NCBI RefSeq assembly: GCF_021155765.1
Contig: NC_060108.1
Coordinates: 26,995,025 to 27,059,024, forward strand
Source: Diprion similis
Lineage: Eukaryota > Arthropoda > Insecta > Hymenoptera > Diprionidae
Reading direction: 5' to 3'
DNA length: 64,000 bases
Shown piece by piece: positions 24,326 to 35,844 of the stretch. Under the pieces are notes generated by a model that worked only from the letters and a program-made list of their open reading frames with translations, was not told the origin of the DNA and did not search any database. Position 1 is the stretch's first letter; every line of letters begins with the position of its first letter. A program made the translations under genes and the position numbers.

Positions 24326-27300
24326 CTAGTCCTTAGGTAACGCGGAGTCGCTTTTTCCTCGGGAATAAGCCCGAGCAGCTTTGCTACCGAGCATCCGGTC
24401 GAGGAGAGATTGTTTGTTTCGTCTCCTGGCAGCCAAGACTTCGCGGCAAAGTTCGTGAAAAGCCTCGGCGACTTGGACAACCTGTCGGAGCGGGCAGAGA
24501 GGTACGAAAATAATCGGGGATTAAAAATACGTACTATTCGTAAAATAATTTCTCCGCGCCAAGGACCGCGATGCAGCAGCCAGCCAGCCCCACGTATATA
24601 ATAATAATTCCCAGATATAGGTATCAGGGCGGTTTCTTTTTTAATTTTTTTTCTTAAGGAGCCCCTTGAAAAATTTCTGACAAATACTGAAAAACAAAAA
24701 AATTGACGTAAGACCTGGAGGAGGTAGGAAAATATTCGGAGGTCGATAACAATTATTGTAATATTTTTTATTTATTTCAATGTGCACACCTTACCGAGTT
24801 ATATACATATAATATAGTTTATTTATTTTTTGTATCGTGGTCCAATCAGTCGTTCACCAATCAACAGTAAACAACGCCTAACAATTCCGCAGTTGGCCGT
24901 TCTCGTCTTTCGTTCGCAAGATCAATGGTCTCGGAGAAATTCGGACAAAAGTTTTTGCCAACGAAAGAAGAGTATCTAATCACCTTGTCGCCCCTATTTC
25001 ATTTTCAGTACTGATTTTTATAAACAATGATTAATTACACCACGATACGAAAAAAATAAACTAATATATACACACATATATCAGTCCGTACGGTGTGATA
25101 AAAACAAATAAAAAAATATTCCAATAAATGAAAGCGACTTCAAATTATTTTCCTATTTCCTCTAGGCTTTAAATTTTTTTTTTTTCTTCACTATTCATCT
25201 CAAATTTTGGCTAAATGGCACCTCATGAAAAAAAAAAGAAGTTAAAAAACCAACCAAATAAATGATGAAAAAATTATCAAATACCTGCTCCGCGGCTGTG
25301 ACCTCGCTGAACCAGCACTCGAAATCCTTGGCCAAAATTTCACCTTCCTCGGCGCTGACCTGTCGCAGGTGAACCATGTCGGCCTTGTTGCCAACCATCG
25401 CGAGGGGCATCGCAGCCTCCGGATCGGCGACGGCGAGGGCCTCCTTCGCCCTTCTAACGAAGTTGAACGACCCTCTGTCCGTTATCGAATAGACCAAAAG
25501 GAGGCCGTCGGCCCACTGCAGCGTCTCCATGGTCGGCAGCTCGTTTTCGGTCTGTAAATACATGCCGCCGAGAGTTCTTTTGCCACTTGAAACCGCGCGA
25601 CGTGATCTCCTTCTGCGGCTGCTTAAGCATTTATCTCTTCTCTCTTACCTTTGGACAAGAGTCTAGGATTTCAAAGAGTATCGGCTCCCCATCAACCAGC
25701 ACTTCGTGTTTGTACCGGTTTTCTGAAACGGAATAAGATTCGTGTATCGCGTGCGATGCGTGGAAAAACGGGGGGACGCAATACAAAGGACATTTAAAAA
25801 AAAAAAATTTAATTATAAGGACATTTTTCCGGGCGTCTGCCTTCAAACAGGGGAATTACAAAAACGTTTACGAAGCCATCAATATTGCAATTGGCACGGC
25901 AGCGCGGAAGCGTGCGAAACGAGAAAACGACAATGGGGCGTGAAAAGTGGACGGAAGGAAAAGGCAAAAGTTTTATAATTAACGAGTCTGGTTTATAACG
26001 AGAAACAAGTAGCGTTTCGCTTCAGTGTCAAATTCGTCTATGATATATTTAGCTCGGACGTAGAGCGAGGAATGCGTGGTGGAGAGTCACGGGGGATCGG
26101 CCAGAGGCCACGCAGTTGCTGCCCATTTTTCAACCAACTCTAGGCCTAATTTCGGGCACCGGCCTCCCGTTATTCTCAAGGTGGTTAATCCCCAAACCTT
26201 ACCTGACTGGTGGTCGTACTCGCCGATGTATCTTCGGGTAAGGAACCTCACAGTTAGGGCTGAAAGAAGAAGAAAAGGCCAAATAAGAGCGGGAATCGAC
26301 CATCCACGATCCTCCTTTTCTATAAATAAATATAATAGCTGCTTCTCCAGGATATTAAAATAACTCGGAACTAGCGCAAATCATAGACAAGGTCATCGCT
26401 GATCCAGGACTTGATGAGCTGTGGCTCGTTTCACTGAGCAGAAAGTAAAAAATATATCCTAAAGTTGATGTTGAAAATACAATACGTCCGCATACATGAT
26501 GTCTGCTGATTTCTTTTTGCTATCGTATCGTGAATGAAAACTATTCGATTTGGAAAATAGGTATCGGAATGCCGAACAAAGAGCGAATGTCTGGCCAACT
26601 TTGCGTCCACCTACCAAAGTATGTATGCGGAAACGCAATAGAGGGTAATTCCGCGCGCGGAATGCGTTCTAGGATATCGTTAAATTGGAACTGACCAAAA
26701 CAAACCGACGGATGTTTCGGCAATTTAGTGGCTCTAAGACGGGCTAGACCAAGTTGGATTCGTACAGCGCTAAGGGAAGCTGCACGGATTAATGAGCCTT
26801 TTGGATTTACGAGAGACCTTGGCGTACCGGAATGGTGAGATCTGCGGCCGAAGAGCCGACCTTTTTATCGCGCTGATTTAACACTTGGATCCGGCTGAAT
26901 CCGCTGCCGATACTTTTGATTTTTACGTAATAGTCGGTATACGTTCATCGCTCAATATTGACACAACGAAACGCAAGAATTTATTGTACCCGTAATTTTT
27001 TCGTTGCATTTTCGATTCATCATACCGTTCGTAAAATTCGAACATTGAAGCTGAATTTATGCGTGTAAAATTTGAAGACTTCCAGGCGTCGTAATAATAA
27101 CTTTATATTAATGTTACCATAGAACGGTCTTGCAGCTACGTTAACGTACCTATATAGGTATCTATATCGTATCATCTGAACTCGAAATAAGAAAAAAAAA
27201 CCTGTGCATTTAAATCGTCGTAAATGCGTACATAGGTTCCGACCGCGAGGATTTATTTTTTGACTCACGGGTCGTTATTTTGGAGTCTTTAAAAAACATA

Positions 27301-30300
27301 GACAGCATATATAACCTTTCGTCGTATAGTGCTATTTTTAAACCTCTTTCAACGCTATTTCGATCGCGGTAAATATGTATATATATTTATATATGCGCAA
27401 TGTATGTAATGTGTAATACATAATAAATATTTGCCTACGCGAGGAAATCCTCTGGCAGTTTGTTCAATTTTGAGTTATTCTGCCTCCTTTTTTTTTAATG
27501 AATTTTTTTTTTTTTTTATTCAAACTTACATTAGTCACGTATAATTAACAACACAATTGTCCACGTGAAGTTTTAGGGTGTAACAGGAAGCTCTAATTGT
27601 TGCAGAAATTCAATTTCACTATACGTGATTGAGTTCATCGTTATTGATCTTGTCGATTACCTATTAAGATCGGGAAGGATTTTTTTGCGATCGATTCAAG
27701 CAGGCTAGAAATCGATTTTCAATATAATCTTCCTCCGTGCGATTGCCGAAGATTCGTGTACGAAACATTTGTCAAAATTACGTCAGTTTGGTAAAAAAAT
27801 TGGTGAACTTTGACAGACTGTACTGCTTCGAAAAGAATATACCATACAAAAATTTAAACAAAGTTATCTCGGTTCGTACAACAAAAGCCTGTGTTCCGAA
27901 CGTCTGGAAACCGTAACAGTTCAAATCATACGCAACTTTTGAAGTTAGAACCTTACGACAGGCGAATCATCTCCTTGAAAATGGTCTCATACTGTTATTA
28001 TTCATAAAACTATTGGCATTCATAAGCTTGGCCGAGTTTCCGAAGGCTGAACCTTCTCTCGTATTGTTGATAATATGATTTTCTTGTTAGTCTGTGAGAA
28101 AAAAATCTAGCTACCTCGTGAAAAACACGGTAAGGTTCGTACTCTTTTCTTCACTCTTCACCTATTACAAAGAGGTAAACAAAAGGGCCGACTGGATTTG
28201 GAAGCAAAGCACAAAAAAAGGTATTTTCTCTCATTTTTTTTCAATTTGATTACAAGAACAATATTTGAACAAAATTTTGCAAAATATTCATCCGAAACTC
28301 TTGAAAATTCAGCCATTGAAAACTGGTTTTCACAAAAACATGTATAAACTTTATCTGAAATCAAAAATCAAATATTGTCTGTTTCGAGGTGAGTAGAGGA
28401 GAGAGCGTTTTTTTTTTCGTTGATCACAAGTTATTTCTCAAGGCAATACATGGTCTTGATTTTACTGAAAATTTTACTTTTCTGCATATAACTCTGGCAA
28501 AAATTCAAATTTCAATTTTTTCTTCAAATCCTTGGTACAATCACTAGCTATACTCACCCACTGATAAAAAAATATTAAGTTTTTTGATTTCACATAAAAC
28601 TATCGTGAGTTATCCTGGTCACTGCAAGGATGCCTGTTTTTCCAAAAACCAATTCTCAACAGCTGAATTATCAACATTTTTCAATGAAAATTTCATCAAA
28701 TACTGTTCAAATATTCCTCTTTTATATGCCTAAGGTTTGAATAAAATTATTACAGAAATTATGTTTTATTTTATTATTTATTTTTTTTTTTTTGCGCTTC
28801 CTATCCCGACTGCGCATCGGAGCGCGAAAGCTCGATACGGCGAATCAAGTTGAAAGTTGCACATATAGTGCAGAGCGAGGTTCAAGTCGAAAGCCATGCA
28901 GCAGCCTGGTGACCCGCTTCGATGTAGACCGCACTATTTTTACCTCGGACCTGTCCACGCCGCCGCAAAACCTTGTATGAGAAATCCGTTTACATCTCGG
29001 CCCCCGGGTTTAGGTACCTGCAACGTACGTACGCCGTTCCCTCTGCAGTCCTGATGTTTGTTGTCTTTGTAGTGTTTTCGAATTCCTCGTTTATAGAAGT
29101 TTATACTTCTCATCGGTCTTCTCGCCGTTTCGACACACCGCGTAGAGATGAAATCGGGATTTTATACACGCGTTTGTACAGGTCATTCCTGGGGTTTAAA
29201 TCTTCTTTATATTTGGAGATATTATCGCTTTACCTCGTTCTTATAGTTGAACGGATTAACGCGATTCGTTTGAATTTCGTGCTATCGATCAAAGGATATG
29301 AGATTACAAATTTTTCATGAATTTCGTAACAGTGTTCAGCCAATACCTTCAATCACTCGCTATTATTTTTTTACAAATCATTCCACGGATATAAACCCTA
29401 TTGGTTATTCAGAGCACAGATATTATTAGAATGCAAACCTGATACCGTAAGCCGAAAACACTTGAAAAATGTGTTTACGTCGTACCGTACGCTCGATAAA
29501 TTTCTTATTAATGAACAACTTATTGTTAGCAAATGGGTCGACCAGATTCTCGAGTGTTTTATTAAGCGTTCCCGTTTCGTGTTGAGAAAATTTTTATATA
29601 TGCGCCGTTCGGCGAGGTCGGACAAAAGTTTTACTTCTTACGAAAATCCGTGTGAGATAAATTGGCAACTTCTATAAATACCATCTTTCATCACATATTT
29701 ATTAGACTTGCAAGAGTAATAACTGTTTGTTTAGCGGACGAAAATGTACGCTGACGAGTTATTTTAAATCCATATGAAGCGTGAAAAGGGAAAATATGAA
29801 TATTTCTTTAACAAATATTGGATTGAAATTATCGAAGATTTGGGCGTTGTAAAAATGATTTCTCATAACTGTACTTATTTCAAATTTTCCTGCATTTGTC
29901 ACAAGTTGTGGCTGATTTCGACTGTCGGGCTCTTATCTTCAGAATATTAAACGGGATCGAAAATTTAGATTTTTTACCATACTTGCGAGATTTGAAAAAG
30001 AGGAAAACGAATTGCACACGAAGGTACAATGAAAACAGTTATAGCTTACTCACTCGGTTATTTTGGATTAGCTTAATAAACGTGTAATGTCGCAGTGTCG
30101 AAACTCACCTGGTTGTCACTCTTCACATATTTTCGAGACACAGAGTACGAAACACGCGCAAGTGACGAGAAATTTACGCGTGACGTGATGCAACCGAGAT
30201 TTTTATCTTCTTTTTCATCGACTTGTTTTTCCGATTTTACATATTTGAAATAATTTTCAACAGTCTGTCGTTATACAGAGATCCTCAAGTAAACTCGCAG

Positions 30301-32391
30301 AGAGAAACGAAAAGAAATATGACAGTAATAATAATATTGCTATGATTAGTGATAATGATACCAAACTGTATGTTATACATGCACATGTATATTCTTGTGC
30401 CACTTAGTTTGCTGTAAACATATGCCTACGTGTGTTAACCCGGTCTATTTGCGACTACTGGTGGCTGGAAGAAATAGAAAATGAACAACACCGGATTTAT
30501 AGATTCATCGTGTTTACAGGGTGCAAGATCGTGGGCGCGAGCACCTGTCCGCTGTTTATCGTATTTATAGAGGGAAATCTTCTGGATGGATCGAGTGAGA
30601 TTTAATCCTACGGATGGAAAAATATTGCAAATGCCTATATAAGCAGGGAAAAACTACGTGAGACGACGGGGCCGCGCGCCATTTCGAAACTGCGAAAATG
30701 AATATCGATACACTTGCGTGAAGGAGATGAAAAACAGAAAAGAAAAAGAAAAGAAAAACAACAAATCAAATATATTTATACACGCATTCATACATATCTC
30801 GTGATCCGAAACGACTCGCAGGCTATAGATACGGGCGTTCGTTCACAGCTGTTGAATCATCTTTACGGATCAAAGGATCTAATGGACTTGATCCAAACGT
30901 AGGTTATAACTATGTATATACCATACTACGCGTGGATCGGATCCATAGGGATCCGCCAACGCTGAGCTGGATGAGTCGCTCGCATGTAACCGTCGCAAAG
31001 TAAACTAATAATATGTGTGCGCCGTATTAACCTTGCGGATTCGAAATTTAACGACTACCTAGCTCTCAAAGTGAGTCAGACGACTACCTTGTAGCCGATG
31101 ACATCGTATCGAATTGCCCAATTCTTCAGGGTAATCGTCCCTCGTATGTTTCCTCTTTTACAACTCGCAAGTCGTTGCCCTCCAAGTTGTTTACTTTTGG
31201 TACTTCTCGGACTGCTGAAGGACAAATGCCCCTCCATATCGGCTGCCCAAAACTGCACGTCATTAATTATCCACGATTTTCAACCCTATTGTTTAGGAAG
31301 GAGACAGTTTAAATTCGATCTAAAAGAAGAAGAAATAAAATAAAAGATTCTTCTCCGAGGTACGAGACTTATAACAGCCTGAAGGAAAAATAATTGGAAA
31401 TAATTCGGGCACATCTTTAGTAAAGAAGAAAAAACTAACTAAAACCGATGTTTTATAATGATTACATCAATTTACATTGATTTTTTATTCAAGATCGTAA
31501 TATCTAGGTCCCATCAATGTCATCGCTCGTGTTATTAACGAATTGAGTGTTGATTTTTACGACCAGTCGTTTCGTCGCGCGAATCCGCCCGTTAAAATTC
31601 TCTTCGAAAGGCCAACGTAATCCCACTAGAATTTCATTCGCTATTTTCTACAATATTTTTCAGTAAAAATACTCGAGTTCGCTCTCCTCTTCGTCCCATC
31701 TTGTGAGAACGACAAGTTACCCCAGTCCGATACGCGGTGTCTCTCGTTTTCTCGATATTTCGCAATCCTGCAGGCACTTGAATGATCTATCGTACGGTGA
31801 TCTGGTCCTTGTACTTTGATACCTACGCCAAGCATGGGCTTCTAAGTACGTGAAAAAAAAGGCGGAAGTCCTCACAGCCATTAGCCGAGATTACCATTCG
31901 AAGGTGTAAAATATGTAGCTACGTCTCGGCTAATCTCACGAAGTGCTGCTTCGGTGCATCAATCGCGGCCAGAGCTGGCTCGCCTTGCCTCGAGTCACGG
32001 ATAGGCACCTACAATTAGGTAAATACGTGAGAGAGTAGGATATGTCGAGGTACGAATAGGCCTCCGTGTACCGCTAAATTATACCTATGTAAACCTAGAG
32101 GTGTAGGAAGTTGCAGGCGATGCACCTGCCAAGCGGCTATCTGTCCGATTTTCACCTCACCTTCCCCCTTCACCTATCAATTTAAGTCAGCTTCTCTCGC
32201 GCATGTATCGCATCGCACTCTATATATTATGCACATAACGTGTACAGTAGACGAATTCTATTTTCACTCGTAACTCTTGATTCTGGGCACTCACCGCTCT
32301 TGCCAACTCCTGGAGCACCGATCACAGCAACCTTCACTTCGCAGAGGGAGCTTTTCTTCCTCCGTATGCCACGGATTGCGTTCGACGTCAT
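24326..32391 (-). CDS. RERG-like Ras-family protein with degenerate switch motifs
   Basis: Ras-superfamily protein closest to the RERG / Ras-like (RASL11/12) group. Exons on the minus strand are 32391-32295, 26259-26203, 25722-25649, 25551-25285 and 24481-24326; all joins keep phase, giving 216 residues. The P loop GAPGVGKS is intact and GNKAD (the NKxD box) is present. A Ras-like core (WADGLLLVYSITDRGSFNFV; RQVSAEEGEILAKDF) is followed by a RERG-type tail (VAEAFHELCREVLAARRR) and a basic C terminus. No CaaX prenylation box is seen, as in RERG. The switch I Thr is replaced (EYDHQSENRY) and DTAGQ of switch II reads DSCPK, so normal GTP hydrolysis is doubtful. A splice acceptor (TGTTTCAG near 32411) upstream of the ATG implies a non-coding first exon. 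Intron 1 is 6 kb. Confidence 0.88.
24625..25265. repeat. Long imperfect inverted repeat inside the last intron of the RERG-like gene
   Basis: The left arm (about 24625-24841) and right arm (about 25037-25262) are reverse complements at roughly 70% by eye over some 220 bases, with a loop of about 195 bases. The best-matching pieces are TTTATTT...GTATCGTGGT at the loop end, GGAGGTAGGAAAATA against GGAAATAGGAAAATA in the middle, and AATATTTTTTATTTATTT against AATATTTTTTTATTTGTTT. The right arm ends about 20 bases from the exon 4 donor (25284). The intron transcript could fold into a long hairpin. Confidence 0.8.
26260..32294 (-). other. 6-kb first coding intron of the RERG-like gene
   Basis: No nested gene was recognised on either strand. 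The stretch is AT-rich with T homopolymers (27487-27520 region, 28780-28794) and short open frames only. Its start and end carry proper donor and acceptor sites in matching phase. Confidence 0.6.
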
Positions 32392-32399
32392 GGCGCGGG

Positions 32400-35300
32400 G
32401 GGCATTTGACTCTGAAACATGTGTTAGCGCCGCTTTACTCATCGCCGTGCAGTTACGTAAACATCGTGCATGCCAAAATCTAGGACTCCGAAAATCATTT
32501 TCGCGGATAAAAACTTGTTGCGAAAAGACAAACTGACGGACGGCCAAGACAAACTTGTTATGTTTGCCGACTCGGCCCACACTCGCCAAGACGGTGATTC
32601 TTTGTTACATCGCACTTCCTCGTCTTATCCACATTTTCCCTTTTCCTCGCACGAATTTTCGCGCTTCTTTGGTCCCTGCAGACTCGAGCTGGCAGATGCT
32701 TGCTGTTTTTTGATTCTTCAGACTTCGCCACTGGCATGTGACAAACGCGTAAGCGAAAGTTATTGGTATTGTTGTTGAGTCGGCGTTGATTGATGTGCGT
32801 CGTATTTTCGAGCTAATGTTCAATCCCGCATGCATAAAAATGTCGTAAGATTCCGTGATGGACAGCCTACGAGCCTCGCAAAGTGTATTCCAACAGCTCC
32901 TCGTGAATGAGACATCAGCGATGTCGACCGCACTCGGGAGAATTTTCCGCTCTCTAATAAGAGGTGTTCTATTTCAAGGCACAGCTAGGAGATAAAACAA
33001 CTGGACCCAAAGTGCACGGGAGGAAAGAATCTCACCGTCGTTAAGTGCGGCCTGGATTGTTTCATAAGACGATAACTGTCGCAGCGAATCTCTAACATCT
33101 GACATAAGATCACCGCGGTGAAAAAATTCGAAATAACCTTCCAATCCGTTCGAACGAGAGAACTTAATAACGAATATTCATGGCTCGATTTATGAAATAA
33201 ATATAAAAAAGATTGCATAATTTTTGGCCGACTGGAAGAAAGTTTTTAGATATATCGATGCTACGGCTGCATGCATGGCCGTTGAACTCAACCTCGTAGA
33301 CATGTGAAACCACAAAGCAGCTCTTCTTCTGACTTGAATATTTCTGTCACCTAATATCCCAGCTCATTTCCTGTCCACCCAAAGCGTGCACTTGCCGCTC
33401 ACTCTCAGCTGATCCGTTGAATTACCGGCTATGCGGCTGAGGCTGGGCGAAAAAAAGATACCCGTAATTTAGTGTAAGGTAAGGATAAACTCGACGAAGA
33501 TTACGTCGCCAAAAAGCCACACGAGACGCGACCATGATTGTCGCAATAATAGATCCTTCTCACACGTGAGTTGGGGAATTTTAAAAATCCGGTCTGGCAC
33601 CTCGTATAGACCTCTGCTATTATTACACAACGGTATGTGAATCTGTCAGTTTTTAGCAGCTACTCTCAATGCTGATCTTACTTCAAACATTCGCTAATCT
33701 ACTTCAACTGAAATAACGTCGAACGTTGGACGGCTGGGCAAGTTTCGCCGTCTGACGAGCCTCACTGACTACAGGAGTCTATTCTACTAATGACACAGAT
33801 TGCTAACCAGCTTTTATGCTCAGGCGGAAGCGAATGTATAAGTTATATCTTTTCTTCCGATTTTACGTAATGAAACAAAAAATTAAGACGATACAGTTTG
33901 CAGGATGAAAGAACGTAAAAAGTTTTCCAACTTGACAGCTGATTGACGAGACAGTTCTTCTATCCCATGGTCACGATCTTTTACTAAATTTTATTTTTGA
34001 CAAATTTTTGTTACTACGAAAAAATAGTTGACAGGAATTAAATTTGATTGGAATCAATTTTACAATCGATGAATTGTCTCGGAATAACTGATGTAAAAAT
34101 AGCTGTTCAATGACAATGAGAAATATCAGCTATTGATACCATAAATCACGAGGAAAGGATCGGAGCAGCTTATTAGTTGACGAGAAGTTGAAAAACTCTG
34201 CAACATCGAGACTTATAATCCACTATTAGAAATTCACTCAAATAATTAATGACCACGTAGCACACCAAAGTAGTTCAGCAGATGTAGAAGGTCTCGCGTA
34301 CGAGAATATAATTACGATTATTCACTTGATGCGATATAAACGACTTTGACATTGAGTAAGAAGGAAGCCAAAACCTGAAAATCTCGAAGCGAATGATAAA
34401 TTGTTTTCTCTTCGTTGTTGTACTCTGTCATTACAATGACTCTCCGTTTCGTCTATCGACGTTTCCATTAGCTGCGGGCTGTACGGGTTACATACATACG
34501 TTCACTTGAGAGAAAACAGCATTAATTAATAACTCCTGAACCGGTAATTTTTCATCTTGTACTGTAAGAATAACGATCAGTCCGCTCGATGCGTATTACC
34601 CACCTTCCGCGTTTGTCCGATGATATTTCGACTAACCGGTGTACGTCGACCGCCTCACTTCACGTAATTTTTTATTTGAAATCACAATCAGCTACTAATT
34701 TTTCGCTTTCACCGAGTAAAAAACGACCGTTGCATTTGGAAATTAGTCGGAACAAATGGTTGGTAAAATAATTTATTCTGATATGTGAAACCGAGCAACT
34801 CATCACAGGTGGAAGCAGAGGATCCTGGCATACGCCCGGAGCGATTATGCTCAGGAAGTAACTGTCACGTGGGTATGAAGTAAATACGCAACGGAAACTC
34901 CTCGGTCACGTGTCTTCTGTCAAGAAGAAGCGGGCCGATCCGGCGATCGTCCAACGCGCTTCTTGGTCAACGCTCGACTAACTCTGGCTCATTCTTCTTC
35001 TTCTTCTTCTTCTGCCGCAAGCTGCGAGTGAAATCTTTTTTTACCCTTAAGCCTTCTACACACGATACCGTTTCCCGTACGCACTACGCCGCTCGCGGAT
35101 CAACATGACAGGAATTACAGGCTCGACCGAACGAATCCTATGTATATATATACGATCTACAAGTGGAGGATTTATTTGTTTAAACCACAAGCGCGGCGTG
35201 GAAATAGCTACGATAACGTTGCAAGCACGGGCGGTCACGTTTAATTGCAGCGATCGTTTGCGGGGGAATAATTGGGCACTTAGAACGGTAAAAGAATTAT

Positions 35301-35840
35301 ACAGTTAGCAAACCAACTTGTACATCACCTAGCGAGTTACCTGAACGAATGCACATTGGCACCAGGTGTTGATAGTTGTAGAATGACAGGCGGGGCTTAC
35401 ATTTTCGAAAGGCATTCCTCTCTCTCACACATCGAAGGAACGTTTATATTGCTGGCTCAGTGACAGGGAATCGATGGACTAATGAGCCAGTAATTAACAT
35501 TTTTTCCTTTCAAGATTCGACAATAAGGATATTCAAGGAGACATCATACGCGAAGGACATTTTTTTTTCGTAGTAGTAGGTAGGTGTACGGAGAGTTTTC
35601 TGAAATGCGCTAATTACTGTCAATTTATTTCACCCAAGAATCAGAACTGAAAGCTGAGATTGTCAGTAACTGTCTTACCAGACGCGGATTGCAGCAAGGC
35701 GAGTAGTTATTTTCAACCTTCTCAGCTAGAGAACCCGCGACGCAGAAACCTGCTTGGCTCCGACTTTGCCGACGTCGTGTTTCTTCCCAGATGTTCCTGG
35801 ACAGCCGGTAAAGAGCCAGTCAAATGTTCGAGTTAAGTAC
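32400..35840. other. Spacer and 5' region upstream of the RERG-like gene
   Basis: It probably contains the untranslated first exon and promoter of the minus-strand RERG-like gene, which I cannot place. A TTC microsatellite lies at 34992-35013. No coding gene seen. Confidence 0.4.
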
Positions 35841-35844
35841 GGTT

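Noticed and set aside
28860..28900. Possible tRNA B box (GGTTCAAGTCG)
   Set aside because: The flanking bases do not form a T stem and no A box or acceptor stem pairs at the right distance.
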